From Cymbomonas tetramitiformis (taxonomy: Eukaryota; Chlorophyta; Pyramimonadophyceae; Pyramimonadales; Pyramimonadaceae): a stretch of 11,487 nucleotides of DNA. Of the stretch, positions 1-6,859 are shown piece after piece. Position 1 is the first letter of the stretch; every line of letters starts with the position of its first letter. The stretch is from positions 1-11,487 of the forward strand of contig LGRX02027143.1 in assembly GCA_001247695.2 (NCBI GenBank). Direction: 5' to 3'. The notes beneath the pieces are model-generated. The model did not search any database and was not told the origin of the DNA. It saw only the letters and a list, made by a program, of their open reading frames with translations. Position numbers and translations under genes: made by a program.

Positions 1-960
1 CCCAGGGCCCAAGGGGGGTCGACTGGACCTCCACAGGGCTTAGTAGATAAGTTATGATGATTTCCTACCGGGGATGCCGATTTTGAAGTTGGGTCGATAT
101 CTCTATGACGGTCGAGTTTTTCCCGAAAATCGATACCGTTTTGACTTAGTCGCGTAGACCTCCCACGAGTGCGAGCCACGGGCTGTCACCCCACTATTCT
201 GCCACCACTCTACCCCCCACCCCTCCGGGTAATTTTGTGGATGTCCTGTGGTGCATTTGAGTACCTCGCACGCCCTTAGACCTCAAGGGAATCACTCCAG
301 AGCGGCCCATCTGCTCACCCACCCACCACACTGAGGACCCCCTGTGGACCTCTATGACTAACCCCGGAAGTTCCTGCAAAAGTTTTGCAGGCTCTTCTCG
401 CCCCCCTTAGCCCCCCGGCGTGCAAATTACCCCAAGGTACCTACTTGACCCCTGTGCACCGAAATATGGCCATTGGGCCTACGCTACAGCTCGCACAATG
501 CAGCTGAATCACTACCCCTGGGCTTCCCTCCAGAATTGGAGCAGTGTCGGCAACGGATCCGGATTCGTTGCTCCGGATCCAGACACAAATCAGAATCCGA
601 CCTATCGAATCCTCAATTTAAGCGGCTTCGAAAGATACAGATACGGGCAGATCCTGAAATTCTACTGGATCCGAAGCATCGAATCCTGATCCGTAAAAAA
701 TCCGTCAATTCCGACGGTTCTGCGAATCCAAACCTGCCAAGTAAAAATTTGAGCCCACATCCTTTAGGGTGTTTGCCAATATGGCCCTGCTTTCCCAGAT
801 GTGCTAAGAGGATAATTCCGTGACATTTGTCCACATTTTGATTAGTTTATATCCCTTGGCAATCGAAATTCATATCACAATTGATAATTTGACATTTGAC
901 TTTTCGATCGGCAGCATGGAATATAACGGATACACGGAGACTAATCCAGACATTTTCTGG
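1..960. other. Intergenic stretch, no gene recognised
   Basis: Open frames of about 60-116 codons occur here (for example 473-823 plus), but they overlap in several frames, start at arbitrary codons and show no motif or coding-like composition. The only local structure I see is around 555-580, where GGATCCGGA and TCCGGATCC form a 9-bp inverted repeat with an 8-base loop. It sits in a GGATCC/GAATCC-rich patch running to about 730, which looks like decayed simple repeat. No RNA gene was recognised. Confidence 0.5.
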
Positions 961-975
961 ATTTTCAAATACAGT

Positions 976-1319
976 AATCACTCACCTTTAAGAAAACCCG
1001 GCGATAAGAAACCAGCCAGCTTTTTTTTTGGGGGGGGTACCGAAGTTGTTGTCGAGAAAAGCTGGCTGGTTTTTTGAGCTATGGAATCCTCGAAAATAAG
1101 AAATATGGGTGCTGGCGCCGCAGGCGGAAAATTTTGAAAATGTCGCCTTTTTAAGTGTTTATCATTGGACTTTTAAGAGAATTGCTAGCTGATTGAAAGA
1201 AAATACTTGCTAATTCTTACCGATTCCATAGGACGCTGGCGCTGGCGGGGGGGGGTACGCAAGTTGGTGGAATTAGCTGGCTGACCCCAAATCTCTGGTT
1301 TTCTTAAAGGTGAGTGATT
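976..1319. repeat. MITE-like inverted repeat element
   Basis: The arms at 976-998 and 1297-1319 are perfect 23-bp reverse complements. Similarity continues inward through CAGCCAGC / GCTGGCTG (1013-1020 and 1276-1283), and a TACAG lies just outside both arms. Inside, AAACCAGCCAGCTTTT (1009-1024) pairs with 1057-1072 as a 16-bp hairpin. A G-run plus GTAC...AAGTTG...AGCTGGCTG block occurs twice in direct orientation (about 1030-1070 and 1246-1285). No coding frame belongs to it and no clear target-site duplication flanks it. Each arm, read outward, contains CTTAAAGGTGAGTGATT, a strong 5' splice-donor match. It is best read as a non-autonomous element or a decayed nested insertion. Confidence 0.6.
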
Positions 1320-1362
1320 TATCGCTGTACGCAAGCCATTGCTGCTGTTGTTGCAGCTGCTG

Positions 1363-1686
1363 TTAGTACGGCGTGGGGTACGAGCCCATGGGGTGATGAG
1401 TCCCCAATGTAAATGGCACCGGGGACACTCCCCCAGCAATGGGCGCTGATTGCGGGAGTACCCAGTTGGAGCCATTCCATACGGCTTGTGCAGGGGAGCC
1501 ATCGGGCAGGGTGTATGGGCGTGGCACTGCGGTATAGGAGGGCATGGTGGTGCCCGGGAGTGGGAAGGGGAAAGTGGAAGCGTATGCGGCGGGGGACGGA
1601 AAGGAGAGGGGTGAAAATAATGGGGGGCGTAGTGGCTCTGCGCTGACTCCCATGTTGGAAAGCGACTCTGATGTGTGCTGCGACAT
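1363..1686 (-). CDS. Hypothetical Pro/Ser-rich protein, possibly truncated
   Basis: This minus-strand frame of 107 codons starts at the ATG at 1684-1686 (MSQHTSES...). A TTG 14 codons upstream keeps the frame open, but it lies inside the shared hairpin leader and is unlikely to be the start. The product is rich in Pro, Ser, Ala and aromatic residues (FPFPLPGTTMPSYTAVPRPY, NGSNWVLP) and has no recognised domain, membrane segment or zinc site. It stops at a TAA in TAC TAA CAG CAG. The same frame then continues as a glutamine run (QQLQQQQQW) into the 976-1319 repeat and ends at 1273. The TAA could therefore be a CAA-to-TAA nonsense change. It may be a gene end, a 3' exon or a fragment; no function is assigned. 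Confidence 0.4.
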   Translation of the reverse strand: MSQHTSESLSNMGVSAEPLRPPLFSPLSFPSPAAYASTFPFPLPGTTMPSYTAVPRPYTLPDGSPAQAVWNGSNWVLPQSAPIAGGVSPVPFTLGTHHPMGSYPTPY

Positions 1687-1716
1687 GCTAACTGTTGAGC
1701 TGATCAAATCGAGAGC

Positions 1717-1740
1717 TGGGTGTGGCAAAAGCCACAGGTG
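1717..1740 (-). promoter_or_regulatory. Hairpin leader shared with the transposase gene
   Basis: These 24 bp are identical to 6081-6104. On the minus strand the core TGTGGCTTTTGCCACA is a 6-bp stem with a TTTT loop, preceded by CACC and followed by CCCA. Here it lies 30 bases before the ATG of the frame ending at 1363; the other copy lies 15 bases before the transposase ATG. Both are followed by an AACAG(T/C)TAGC block. It may be a promoter-proximal site, a 5'UTR hairpin or a 3' splice-site region (pyrimidines then CAG). The identity is certain; the role is inference. Confidence 0.55.
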
Positions 1741-1770
1741 AGCAGAGGGTAGAGTCTGCCCGCCTTTTAT

Positions 1771-2118
1771 TTACTCTTCGATGTCGCTTTCTGGGGGCGA
1801 AGGAGGAGGAGAAGGAGGGGGGCTAATATCTGGAGAGGGAGGAACGCCGTCGATCACGTGAATTGGGAATGCACCAGGGAGCGCGGGAAAGATTGCTAGA
1901 ACTTGAGTGATCGGGTAGGCGAAGTGGTAGTTCCCCTGCCGATGCCACTCGTAGTCGTGGCGTGCTGGTGGGATAGCCAGAGTGATGGTATCCAGACGCT
2001 CAGCTGCTGTCCTCCACTTCGTCGTCAGAAGAGGGGGGCGAGGGAGGAAGAGGACCTTCTGGAGAGTCGTCGAAAGCTCCTGCAGGTGGGAAGGTGGGGT
2101 CTGGATAGAGTAGCCACT
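1771..2118 (-). CDS. Hypothetical frame with W-x-x-QG block and Pro/acidic tail
   Basis: This minus-strand frame is open from just after a TGA at 2119-2121 to TAA at 1771-1773. It contains no Met, so it is probably a continuation or exon rather than a free gene. The portion before TAA reads like real protein (RTAAERLDTITLAIPP, YEWHRQGNYHFAYPI, FPALPGAFPIHVIDG) and ends in a Pro-Ser run followed by ESDIEE. The block W-H-R-Q-G...Y-P...P-G-A-F and its tail resemble those of the overlapping frame 2000-2173, which suggests an internal tandem duplication. Dropping one base at 2002 (inside AGC TGA G) would join the two frames. No known family is recognised. Confidence 0.4.
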   Translation of the reverse strand, partial: SGYSIQTPPSHLQELSTTLQKVLFLPRPPLLTTKWRTAAERLDTITLAIPPARHDYEWHRQGNYHFAYPITQVLAIFPALPGAFPIHVIDGVPPSPDISPPPSPPPSPPESDIEE

Positions 2119-2173
2119 TCAGTGGGCCCTGTTTCCACCACGCTTTCCTGTATTTCTGTGGGGGAACTGACAT
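2000..2173 (-). CDS. Small hypothetical protein, KAWWKQG...SDDEVEDSS
   Basis: This 57-codon minus-strand frame starts at the ATG at 2171-2173 and ends at the TGA at 2000-2002. The order is a basic N-terminus (MSVPPQKYRKAWWKQG), a hydrophobic aromatic stretch (LKWLLYP), then AGAFDDSPEGPLPPSPPSS and the acidic end DDEVEDSS. The clean alternation of aromatic, Pro and acidic segments argues for coding. Its W-x-K-Q-G...Y-P...A-F...Pro...acidic order is repeated in the frame ending at 1771, so the two probably form one duplicated protein, broken or joined by a +1 shift at the TGA. It lies only 45 bases outside the visible left edge of the flanking repeat. Function unknown. Confidence 0.4.
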   Translation of the reverse strand: MSVPPQKYRKAWWKQGPLKWLLYPDPTFPPAGAFDDSPEGPLPPSPPSSDDEVEDSS

Positions 2174-2217
2174 GCACCAGCGAATTCAAAATTTCGCCAG
2201 GGCTCCGGAGCCGTCGC

Positions 2218-2745
2218 AAAAAGTTCGAGTGTCACAAAGTGGTCACATGCATAATGCAACATTTGCAACTTTTTGGAGTTGTGTGACCTTTTAAGGTCAA
2301 TTGTAAGACTCGGAGTGAAAAAAAATTCCCAAAAAATATTTTCCGGCTCGCCGGCGGCCAAAATCGATGGTTTTTGGCTTGAAAAGGCCATTTTGAGTGC
2401 GCGGGTGCTAAAGGATTTCCCGTCGGTGTCCGAATCGCGTGTTTGAACTTCGTGGGACCTTCCAAGGACCATCACGGGTCACTTAGTGAAAGAAATGATG
2501 ACAAATTTTAATTTGGGTGCTCGCCGGGGGCCAAAATGGCCGTTTCTGGGGCCTGAGCAGGCCATTTTGCGTGCGCGGGGCTATAGGATTTCAGTTAGGT
2601 ATCCGAATCGCGCGTTTGAACTTTGTGGGACCTTTCAAGGACCATCACGAACTACTTAGTGGAAGAAATGATGAGAAATTTTAATTTGGGTGCTCGCCGG
2701 GGGCCAAAATGGCCGTTTCTGGGGCCTGGGCAGGCCATTTTCCGG
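2218..2745. repeat. Left flanking inverted repeat with 173-bp tandem units
   Basis: A monomer marked by GCTCGCCGG(G/C)GGCCAAAAT recurs at 2346, 2519 and 2692, an exact 173-bp step; two copies are complete and the third is cut at about 2745. Each carries an arm pair such as CAAAATGGCC (2532-2541) and GGCCATTTTG (2560-2569), then a conserved block with GAATCGCG and GGACC(T)TTCAAGGACCATCACG. The array is the reverse complement of the one at 10777-11487. Outside the monomers the two flanks still align (AAAAAGTTCG at 2218-2227, ATGCATAAT, TAAGAC), so this is one side of a long terminal or subterminal inverted repeat. The outer end is undefined because its partner runs off the window. Open frames inside it are not credible genes. 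Confidence 0.85.
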
Positions 2746-2879
2746 GTTTTATGGTTTGTGCTACATGTAGGTCAAGGATAACATCGAATTTGCAAGCAAC
2801 CCATGTCCGTTGCATTCCTGTGGGGTTTCGCATTATGATTGCAAGCATATTGGACCATTATAACCCATCAAAGATTAAG

Positions 2880-5800
2880 TTACACAAGTGCAGCTAGGAT
2901 ACGTTGATGCTCCGGCTCCGGTACTATCAAGTAGTCCCGCCCGCCTACTTTGCGCTTCCTCAGAGCCACTTCCACACACACTATATGATGTGAGTACGTC
3001 AAACATTTTCTGCTATTGTCTACAAAGTACTCCGTGCATGTGCTTTCATCCCTCCATTCCAAAAATCTGCCTTCAACAACGAACTCGCCAGGGGTAGCAT
3101 GCACTCCTGCCCCTGCACTCCCTCCCACACCCGGTGTGTAGTAGTCGTCCTTGATGCCGTCCGCGTCTAGCACTTGATGCACTCCACCTAGCGCCTTCAC
3201 CAAATAATATTGGTGGTTCTCATCTCCCCCCGATGAGCGTGCAAAGATGCTTCCTCGTGAAACCTCCACTTGCGCCACGTCGTGCGCCTGCTCCGCTGCA
3301 CGCATCCTCGTTCGCCGCTCTTCCCTTACCGCCTCCGCCACCATCGTGAAAGGCACCCATTCATCCACATGACTCTTATAATGGCACCCTTCACTATCCG
3401 GTTGCGGGTGCTCACATTGTGCGTAGCAATAATCGCAATAACATGGACGATCACGCTTCAACCCAACCATTAGGCCAACTCCCGCCCGCACCGAGTGCAA
3501 CGCCAAAGTGCCATCCACCGTCTTGAAGCCCTGGCCCGACTCGTCGACATCGCCATCCTCCACCAAAAAGAAGAACCGCTGCCCAAATGCCGAGCGCCGG
3601 TTGGATCCTTGGTCCTTCGCAAACCGCAATCTCTCCAGGCAGAATTCATACAAATCCCTTGCATTCAATATCTTTCCATACCACTTATCCGTTGTTGCCA
3701 TTATTACCGCCAAACTAGCCTCATGCTTCACCGCAACTCCCATTGCATCTTGCTCGCCTCGTGCGTGGGATGTCTCAAAAAAGTTTCGTTGGCACGGTAT
3801 GCCAAGCCCTCGTACCCATTCCATCGGGCGCCCGCTCCCCACCACATCCGCAAAGGCCGTGCCGCATTTGTTCTGCGCCGCACTCCCATCCGCCCACTCG
3901 TGAATGAATTTTGGGAGGGGCAAACCTCTTTTCTGAAAGTACTCCTTGATGATGAGTTTACGCATGTGCTGGATGGCACGGTGGCTATGGGGCATGTCGT
4001 TGCCCATAAAGTACAGGTAATCCTTCACAATGATAGGATTCTCCTCCGTGGACTCCACCCCGTCCACCTCCTTTACCGCATGCCGCCATAGCACGCAGCA
4101 TAGTAGCGAGGCCTGCTTCACAATCCAATGCAAGGATTGGATTGCCCGTGGAATGTTCAATGCATGGTTTTCGCTGAAGTCGAAAAGAAGGAGGCAATGG
4201 CCCAAGGGTAAATTCTCCTTGCACTTGTTGAACATGTTCATCGTGTGTTGGGCCATGAAGCAATGGTATGGATATGGCTTTAAGAATGGACAGGTTTGCC
4301 CACTCACCCCGGCTAGTTCTTTCACCGCCCAGTCCCCATCTGCATCCTTCCGCACGAACTTGCCCGCGCACGAACACTTCTTGGACTCCCCCGGTACATG
4401 CCCCAGCATACACCCTTGTAACTTGGACACGAGCTCCCCTACCGGAGTCTTCTTCTGCACAAACTGTACTCGGTGTTTGTTCTTCCCGTCGTCGTCAGTT
4501 CCCACCACCGCGCTCTCGTAGGTACTCCACTCAACCTGCTGGCCGGCCTTTCCTATCTCCGCCTCGCACAGCTTCAGGTTTCGCAACCCCCCGCAATCCT
4601 CGCACGACCCATCCAAGCAAGGCATAGCGTGAAACTCCGCAGACTCTCCGTCTGCCCCCGTTGGCTTCGGGCACAACAACGACGCTACAAACTTTGACGT
4701 CGACGAGCCAACCTCGCACCGCCCGCAGACCTTGTCCGGGAACGCCTCTGTCGGCTTTCGATTGGATAGAACTGCCCGCTGCCCCCCTAGCAGAGGGCAA
4801 CACGTCCTATCCTCGCACTCGCACTTAGAGTGCAATACCTCGTGCGCACGGTTGTATGCTGTCAATGCCAACCGGAAGTCCTCGTGATATCTGCAGCAGC
4901 AGGATATCGTGTCCCTCCGGGTAAGCCTGCGCACTTCCTTCGGCTTCTTCTGCTCGAAAGTCCTCAAGCCCACCTTCACATCAGGTTCCTTCTTCTTGCA
5001 CCTTCTGAACACCTCCAGCTGCGTCATTTCCAGCCACTGCTTTGAGGCCTTTTCAACTCTCCCGTCTTCACGTCGAACCTGTATGACATCCCTTTTGCAG
5101 GTGGACACCCGCGTTATCCCTGGGCTGAGCCAGAAGTCCCTTATTTTCTGCAACACTTCGGCGTTCAGGGCGTCCTTTGCCTTCTTCTTCACTTCAGTCA
5201 CCAAGCCCTTCAGCAGCCCGCTTCCTCGCCTGCTTGCTGCCAGCTCAAGGCCGATACCAGCTTGCAAGTTCCGGTGCCCTAACTGCCCTGTGGTTACCAC
5301 ACCGACTTTTATGCCTAAAACTCCGGCGACGTCTTGCACTGTTTCTGACGCCCCTCCCCCAAACGCCATCGCTGCTCCTGCCAGTTGAATGTCGCGGTCT
5401 AGTTTGCAGCGGCTGCTTGCGAGGGAGGCGAAGGCCGCACGTAAGCTGCTCACTATGCCCATACCCACGCGATCCTCTGGTGCACGCATGCCACCACGCA
5501 CCGCAGTTTGAATGCCGCTGTCCAACGTTTGCACATAGTTCGCGAGCGCTCCTGGTATCAAATCGTCACGCGCGTTCTGAAATACCCCCTGCAGCTTCTT
5601 GTTCCAGTGACTTTTGCTTCCCCGCGGGATACCGATAGCAGCGGTAGCGCCTGATCCCCGCTCTTCAGGGACCCGATCAGGGATATCCACTCGCAAACGC
5701 TTTCTCGCGCGAGAGTCCGCCTGACGTCGCCTTGCTGCAGCGCGCCGTTTCGCAACAGTGGATACTGGCGTCGTCCCAACTGCAGGCGACGCTATACGCG

Positions 5801-6065
5801 ATTCCACAGCGGGCGGTCTAGGGGATGCCACAGCGGGCGCCACAGCGTGCGCCACAGCGGGCGCCACAGCGTGCGCCACAGCGGGCGCCACAGGGGGCGC
5901 CACATCCAACCAGTACTTAGCGAAGGCTGTGATGCGTGAAGCAAGTTCCACGCCACGCTCTACATCTGCTGCATCCACCGGGTACACCTCAGGGAAATCA
6001 TGCGCCTCTTTGCCAAGGCTTCGCAACAACGGCAGTAAGTCAACTAACACTCGAAGAGAAGACAT
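2880..6065 (-). CDS. Putative DDE/D-type transposase with zinc clusters
   Basis: The ATG at 6063-6065 gives 1061 aa; the frame stays open to a TTG at 6092 inside the leader hairpin, which I do not take as the start. The order is: Ala/Val/Pro/His repeat (res. ~53-80); basic nuclear-type segment KRRAAARRRQ...RKRLR (106-124); helical region with a possible helix-turn-helix (~245-265); Cys/His clusters SCCCRYHEDF (388-397), CECEDRTCC (415-423), CLDGSCEDC (483-491). The catalytic-type motifs follow: FDFSEN (D629), HEWADGSAAQNK (D726), SHARGEQDAMGVAVKHE (E771/D773). Then come a third cluster CYCDYCYAQC (875-884) and a beta-rich C-terminal region (~930-1061). The spaced acidic motifs fit an RNase H-like transposase and match, from memory, an uncharacterised eukaryotic family with DFAENY, SDG..Q and SHGKG..DG motifs. 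The superfamily name is not certain. The frame is intact with no visible intron, and inverted repeats flank the region. Confidence 0.75.
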   Translation of the reverse strand: MSSLRVLVDLLPLLRSLGKEAHDFPEVYPVDAADVERGVELASRITAFAKYWLDVAPPVAPAVAHAVAPAVAHAVAPAVASPRPPAVESRIASPAVGTTPVSTVAKRRAAARRRQADSRARKRLRVDIPDRVPEERGSGATAAIGIPRGSKSHWNKKLQGVFQNARDDLIPGALANYVQTLDSGIQTAVRGGMRAPEDRVGMGIVSSLRAAFASLASSRCKLDRDIQLAGAAMAFGGGASETVQDVAGVLGIKVGVVTTGQLGHRNLQAGIGLELAASRRGSGLLKGLVTEVKKKAKDALNAEVLQKIRDFWLSPGITRVSTCKRDVIQVRREDGRVEKASKQWLEMTQLEVFRRCKKKEPDVKVGLRTFEQKKPKEVRRLTRRDTISCCCRYHEDFRLALTAYNRAHEVLHSKCECEDRTCCPLLGGQRAVLSNRKPTEAFPDKVCGRCEVGSSTSKFVASLLCPKPTGADGESAEFHAMPCLDGSCEDCGGLRNLKLCEAEIGKAGQQVEWSTYESAVVGTDDDGKNKHRVQFVQKKTPVGELVSKLQGCMLGHVPGESKKCSCAGKFVRKDADGDWAVKELAGVSGQTCPFLKPYPYHCFMAQHTMNMFNKCKENLPLGHCLLLFDFSENHALNIPRAIQSLHWIVKQASLLCCVLWRHAVKEVDGVESTEENPIIVKDYLYFMGNDMPHSHRAIQHMRKLIIKEYFQKRGLPLPKFIHEWADGSAAQNKCGTAFADVVGSGRPMEWVRGLGIPCQRNFFETSHARGEQDAMGVAVKHEASLAVIMATTDKWYGKILNARDLYEFCLERLRFAKDQGSNRRSAFGQRFFFLVEDGDVDESGQGFKTVDGTLALHSVRAGVGLMVGLKRDRPCYCDYCYAQCEHPQPDSEGCHYKSHVDEWVPFTMVAEAVREERRTRMRAAEQAHDVAQVEVSRGSIFARSSGGDENHQYYLVKALGGVHQVLDADGIKDDYYTPGVGGSAGAGVHATPGEFVVEGRFLEWRDESTCTEYFVDNSRKCLTYSHHIVCVEVALRKRKVGGRDYLIVPEPEHQRILAALV
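5827..5904. repeat. 12-bp tandem repeat inside the transposase gene
   Basis: GCCACAGCGNGC recurs at 5827, 5839, 5851, 5863, 5875, 5887 and partly 5899. It encodes the Ala/Val/Pro/His run near the protein N-terminus (APAVAHAVAPAVA). The 12-bp unit keeps frame, so copy number can vary without breaking the gene. It is probably a flexible linker between the N-terminal region and the basic segment. Confidence 0.8.
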
Positions 6066-6080
6066 TGTCCCGCTAGCTGT

Positions 6081-6104
6081 TGGGTGTGGCAAAAGCCACA
6101 GGTG
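6081..6104 (-). promoter_or_regulatory. Hairpin leader before the transposase ATG
   Basis: This is the second copy of the 24-bp sequence also found at 1717-1740, with the TGTGGC-TTTT-GCCACA stem-loop on the minus strand. It lies between the stop of the small zinc protein (6142) and the transposase ATG (6065). It is followed by AACAGCTAGC, so a 3' splice junction joining an upstream exon is possible, as is a 5'UTR hairpin. That both copies sit just before a minus-strand ATG is seen; the function is inference. Confidence 0.55.
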
Positions 6105-6141
6105 GGAACCTATGCAATTAGTTCCCCCCTTAAAGTCTAAA

Positions 6142-6453
6142 TCAGTTCCATACTGCAGTAGTAGGGCGGTCCGCTGCTGTACTCTCTCTGACTTTGTTTT
6201 TAAAAAGCAGTTCCCAATTCACCCCCCTATAATCGTCCAGGCCCTCTGCTTCCATCAAGACATCCCAAGCGCAAGGTAGACAAGCGAGCGCGTACTGGTA
6301 GTCGGTAATATCGTAAAAATAGCAATCAGGTCCAAACCATACGTGCACTCTTGCTCTCCTATTGCAATAGTCGCACTTCATGATACTTGAGAGTTTAAGT
6401 CTTTCGAGTTTGCACTTTCGCGTCTTATGCCCGTTCAGGTCTAGTTCACGCAT
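6142..6453 (-). CDS. Small CxxC...CxxC putative zinc protein
   Basis: This is a 103-aa frame. The first ATG (6451-6453) lies 8 bases from the first large hairpin; MKCDYC at residue 25 (ATG at 6379-6381) is an alternative start. C27-x2-C30 and C58-x2-C61, with another Cys at 44, form a rubredoxin/zinc-ribbon-like pair. Between them is an aromatic-rich stretch (HVWFGPDCYFYDITDYQYA); a helical tail follows (AWDVLMEAEGLDDYRGVNWELLF). The composition is protein-like and unlike a shadow frame. It is codirectional with the transposase, ends 76 bases before that ATG and lies in another frame. It could be a separate accessory gene or a first exon spliced to it (a GTATGG donor-like site lies near its end). 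No named family is recognised. Confidence 0.55.
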   Translation of the reverse strand: MRELDLNGHKTRKCKLERLKLSSIMKCDYCNRRARVHVWFGPDCYFYDITDYQYALACLPCAWDVLMEAEGLDDYRGVNWELLFKNKVRESTAADRPTTAVWN

Positions 6454-6460
6454 ACACGCA

Positions 6461-6858
6461 TCACCGGCCGCGAGATCTAAGCTCCGATGTGACTGGACTG
6501 ATCTCGCGGCCGGTGAAACTTTTCTTCATACACGTCAGATAATTATACGCAATGGTATAATTGCGTAGAAGATGTCACCGGCCGCGAGATCAAAGTCTCC
6601 CTGTGACTGGATCGATCTCGCGGCCGGTGAAACTTTTCTTCATACACATCAGATAATTATACGCAATGGTATAATTGCGTAGAAGATGTCACCGGCCGCG
6701 AGATCAAAGTCTCCCTGTGACTGGACCGATCTCGCGGCCGGTGAAATTTTTCTTCATACACATCAGATAATTATACGCAATGGTATAATTGCGTAGAAGA
6801 TGTCACCGGCCGCGAGATCAAAGTCTCCCTGTGACTGGCCTGATCTCGCGGCCGGTGA
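6461..6858. repeat. Four 56-bp CpG-rich hairpins at 114-bp period
   Basis: TCACCGGCCGCGAGATC and its exact reverse complement bracket 22-base loops at 6461-6516, 6575-6630, 6689-6744 and 6803-6858. All four stems are perfect over 17 bp and step by exactly 114 bp. Loops keep a GTGACTGG core but vary near the right arm. Spacers share TTTTCTTCATACAC...ATAATTATACGCAATGG. The array fills the gap between the divergent units, starting 8 bases from the minus-strand small ORF and ending 134 bases before the plus-strand ATG. It is a bidirectional control region, a transposase-binding array or a replication/excision structure; the sequence does not decide which. The stem holds several CpG sites that could be methylation targets. 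Confidence 0.9.
6542..6795. promoter_or_regulatory. Three nested small hairpins with TATA-like cores
   Basis: Within each spacer of the 114-bp array (6542-6567, 6656-6681, 6770-6795), two overlapping stem-loops are possible. TACGCAAT pairs with ATTGCGTA around GGTATA; alternatively ATTATAC pairs with GTATAAT around GCAATG. They share bases, so only one can form at a time on a strand. TATAAT-like cores read on both strands, which suits a bidirectional promoter. The structure is seen; promoter function is inference. Confidence 0.5.
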
Positions 6859-6859
6859 A

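Noticed and set aside
420..834. 89- and 116-codon plus frames and a 73-codon minus frame
   Set aside because: Mutually overlapping, GTG/ATG starts, repeats of GGATCC/GAATCC, no motif and no promoter.
2119..2475. 118-codon minus-strand frame
   Set aside because: It spans the tandem flanking repeat; its composition follows the repeat and the start is arbitrary. Only the coincidence of frame with 1771-2118 is of note.
3495..4521. Several plus-strand frames (for example 3495-4091, 4030-4521)
   Set aside because: They are antisense shadows of the transposase gene with no motifs; the minus frame has coherent zinc and acidic motifs.
2880..6065. Assignment to KDZ transposases
   Set aside because: The TET/KDZ precedent made this tempting, but I do not see the KDZ hallmark motifs; the DFSEN / DG..Q / H..GE.D.MG set points to another family.
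6461..6858. CRISPR array
   Set aside because: Four regular repeats with palindromes, but spacers are near-identical to each other, repeats are 56 bp, no cas genes occur and the context is eukaryotic.
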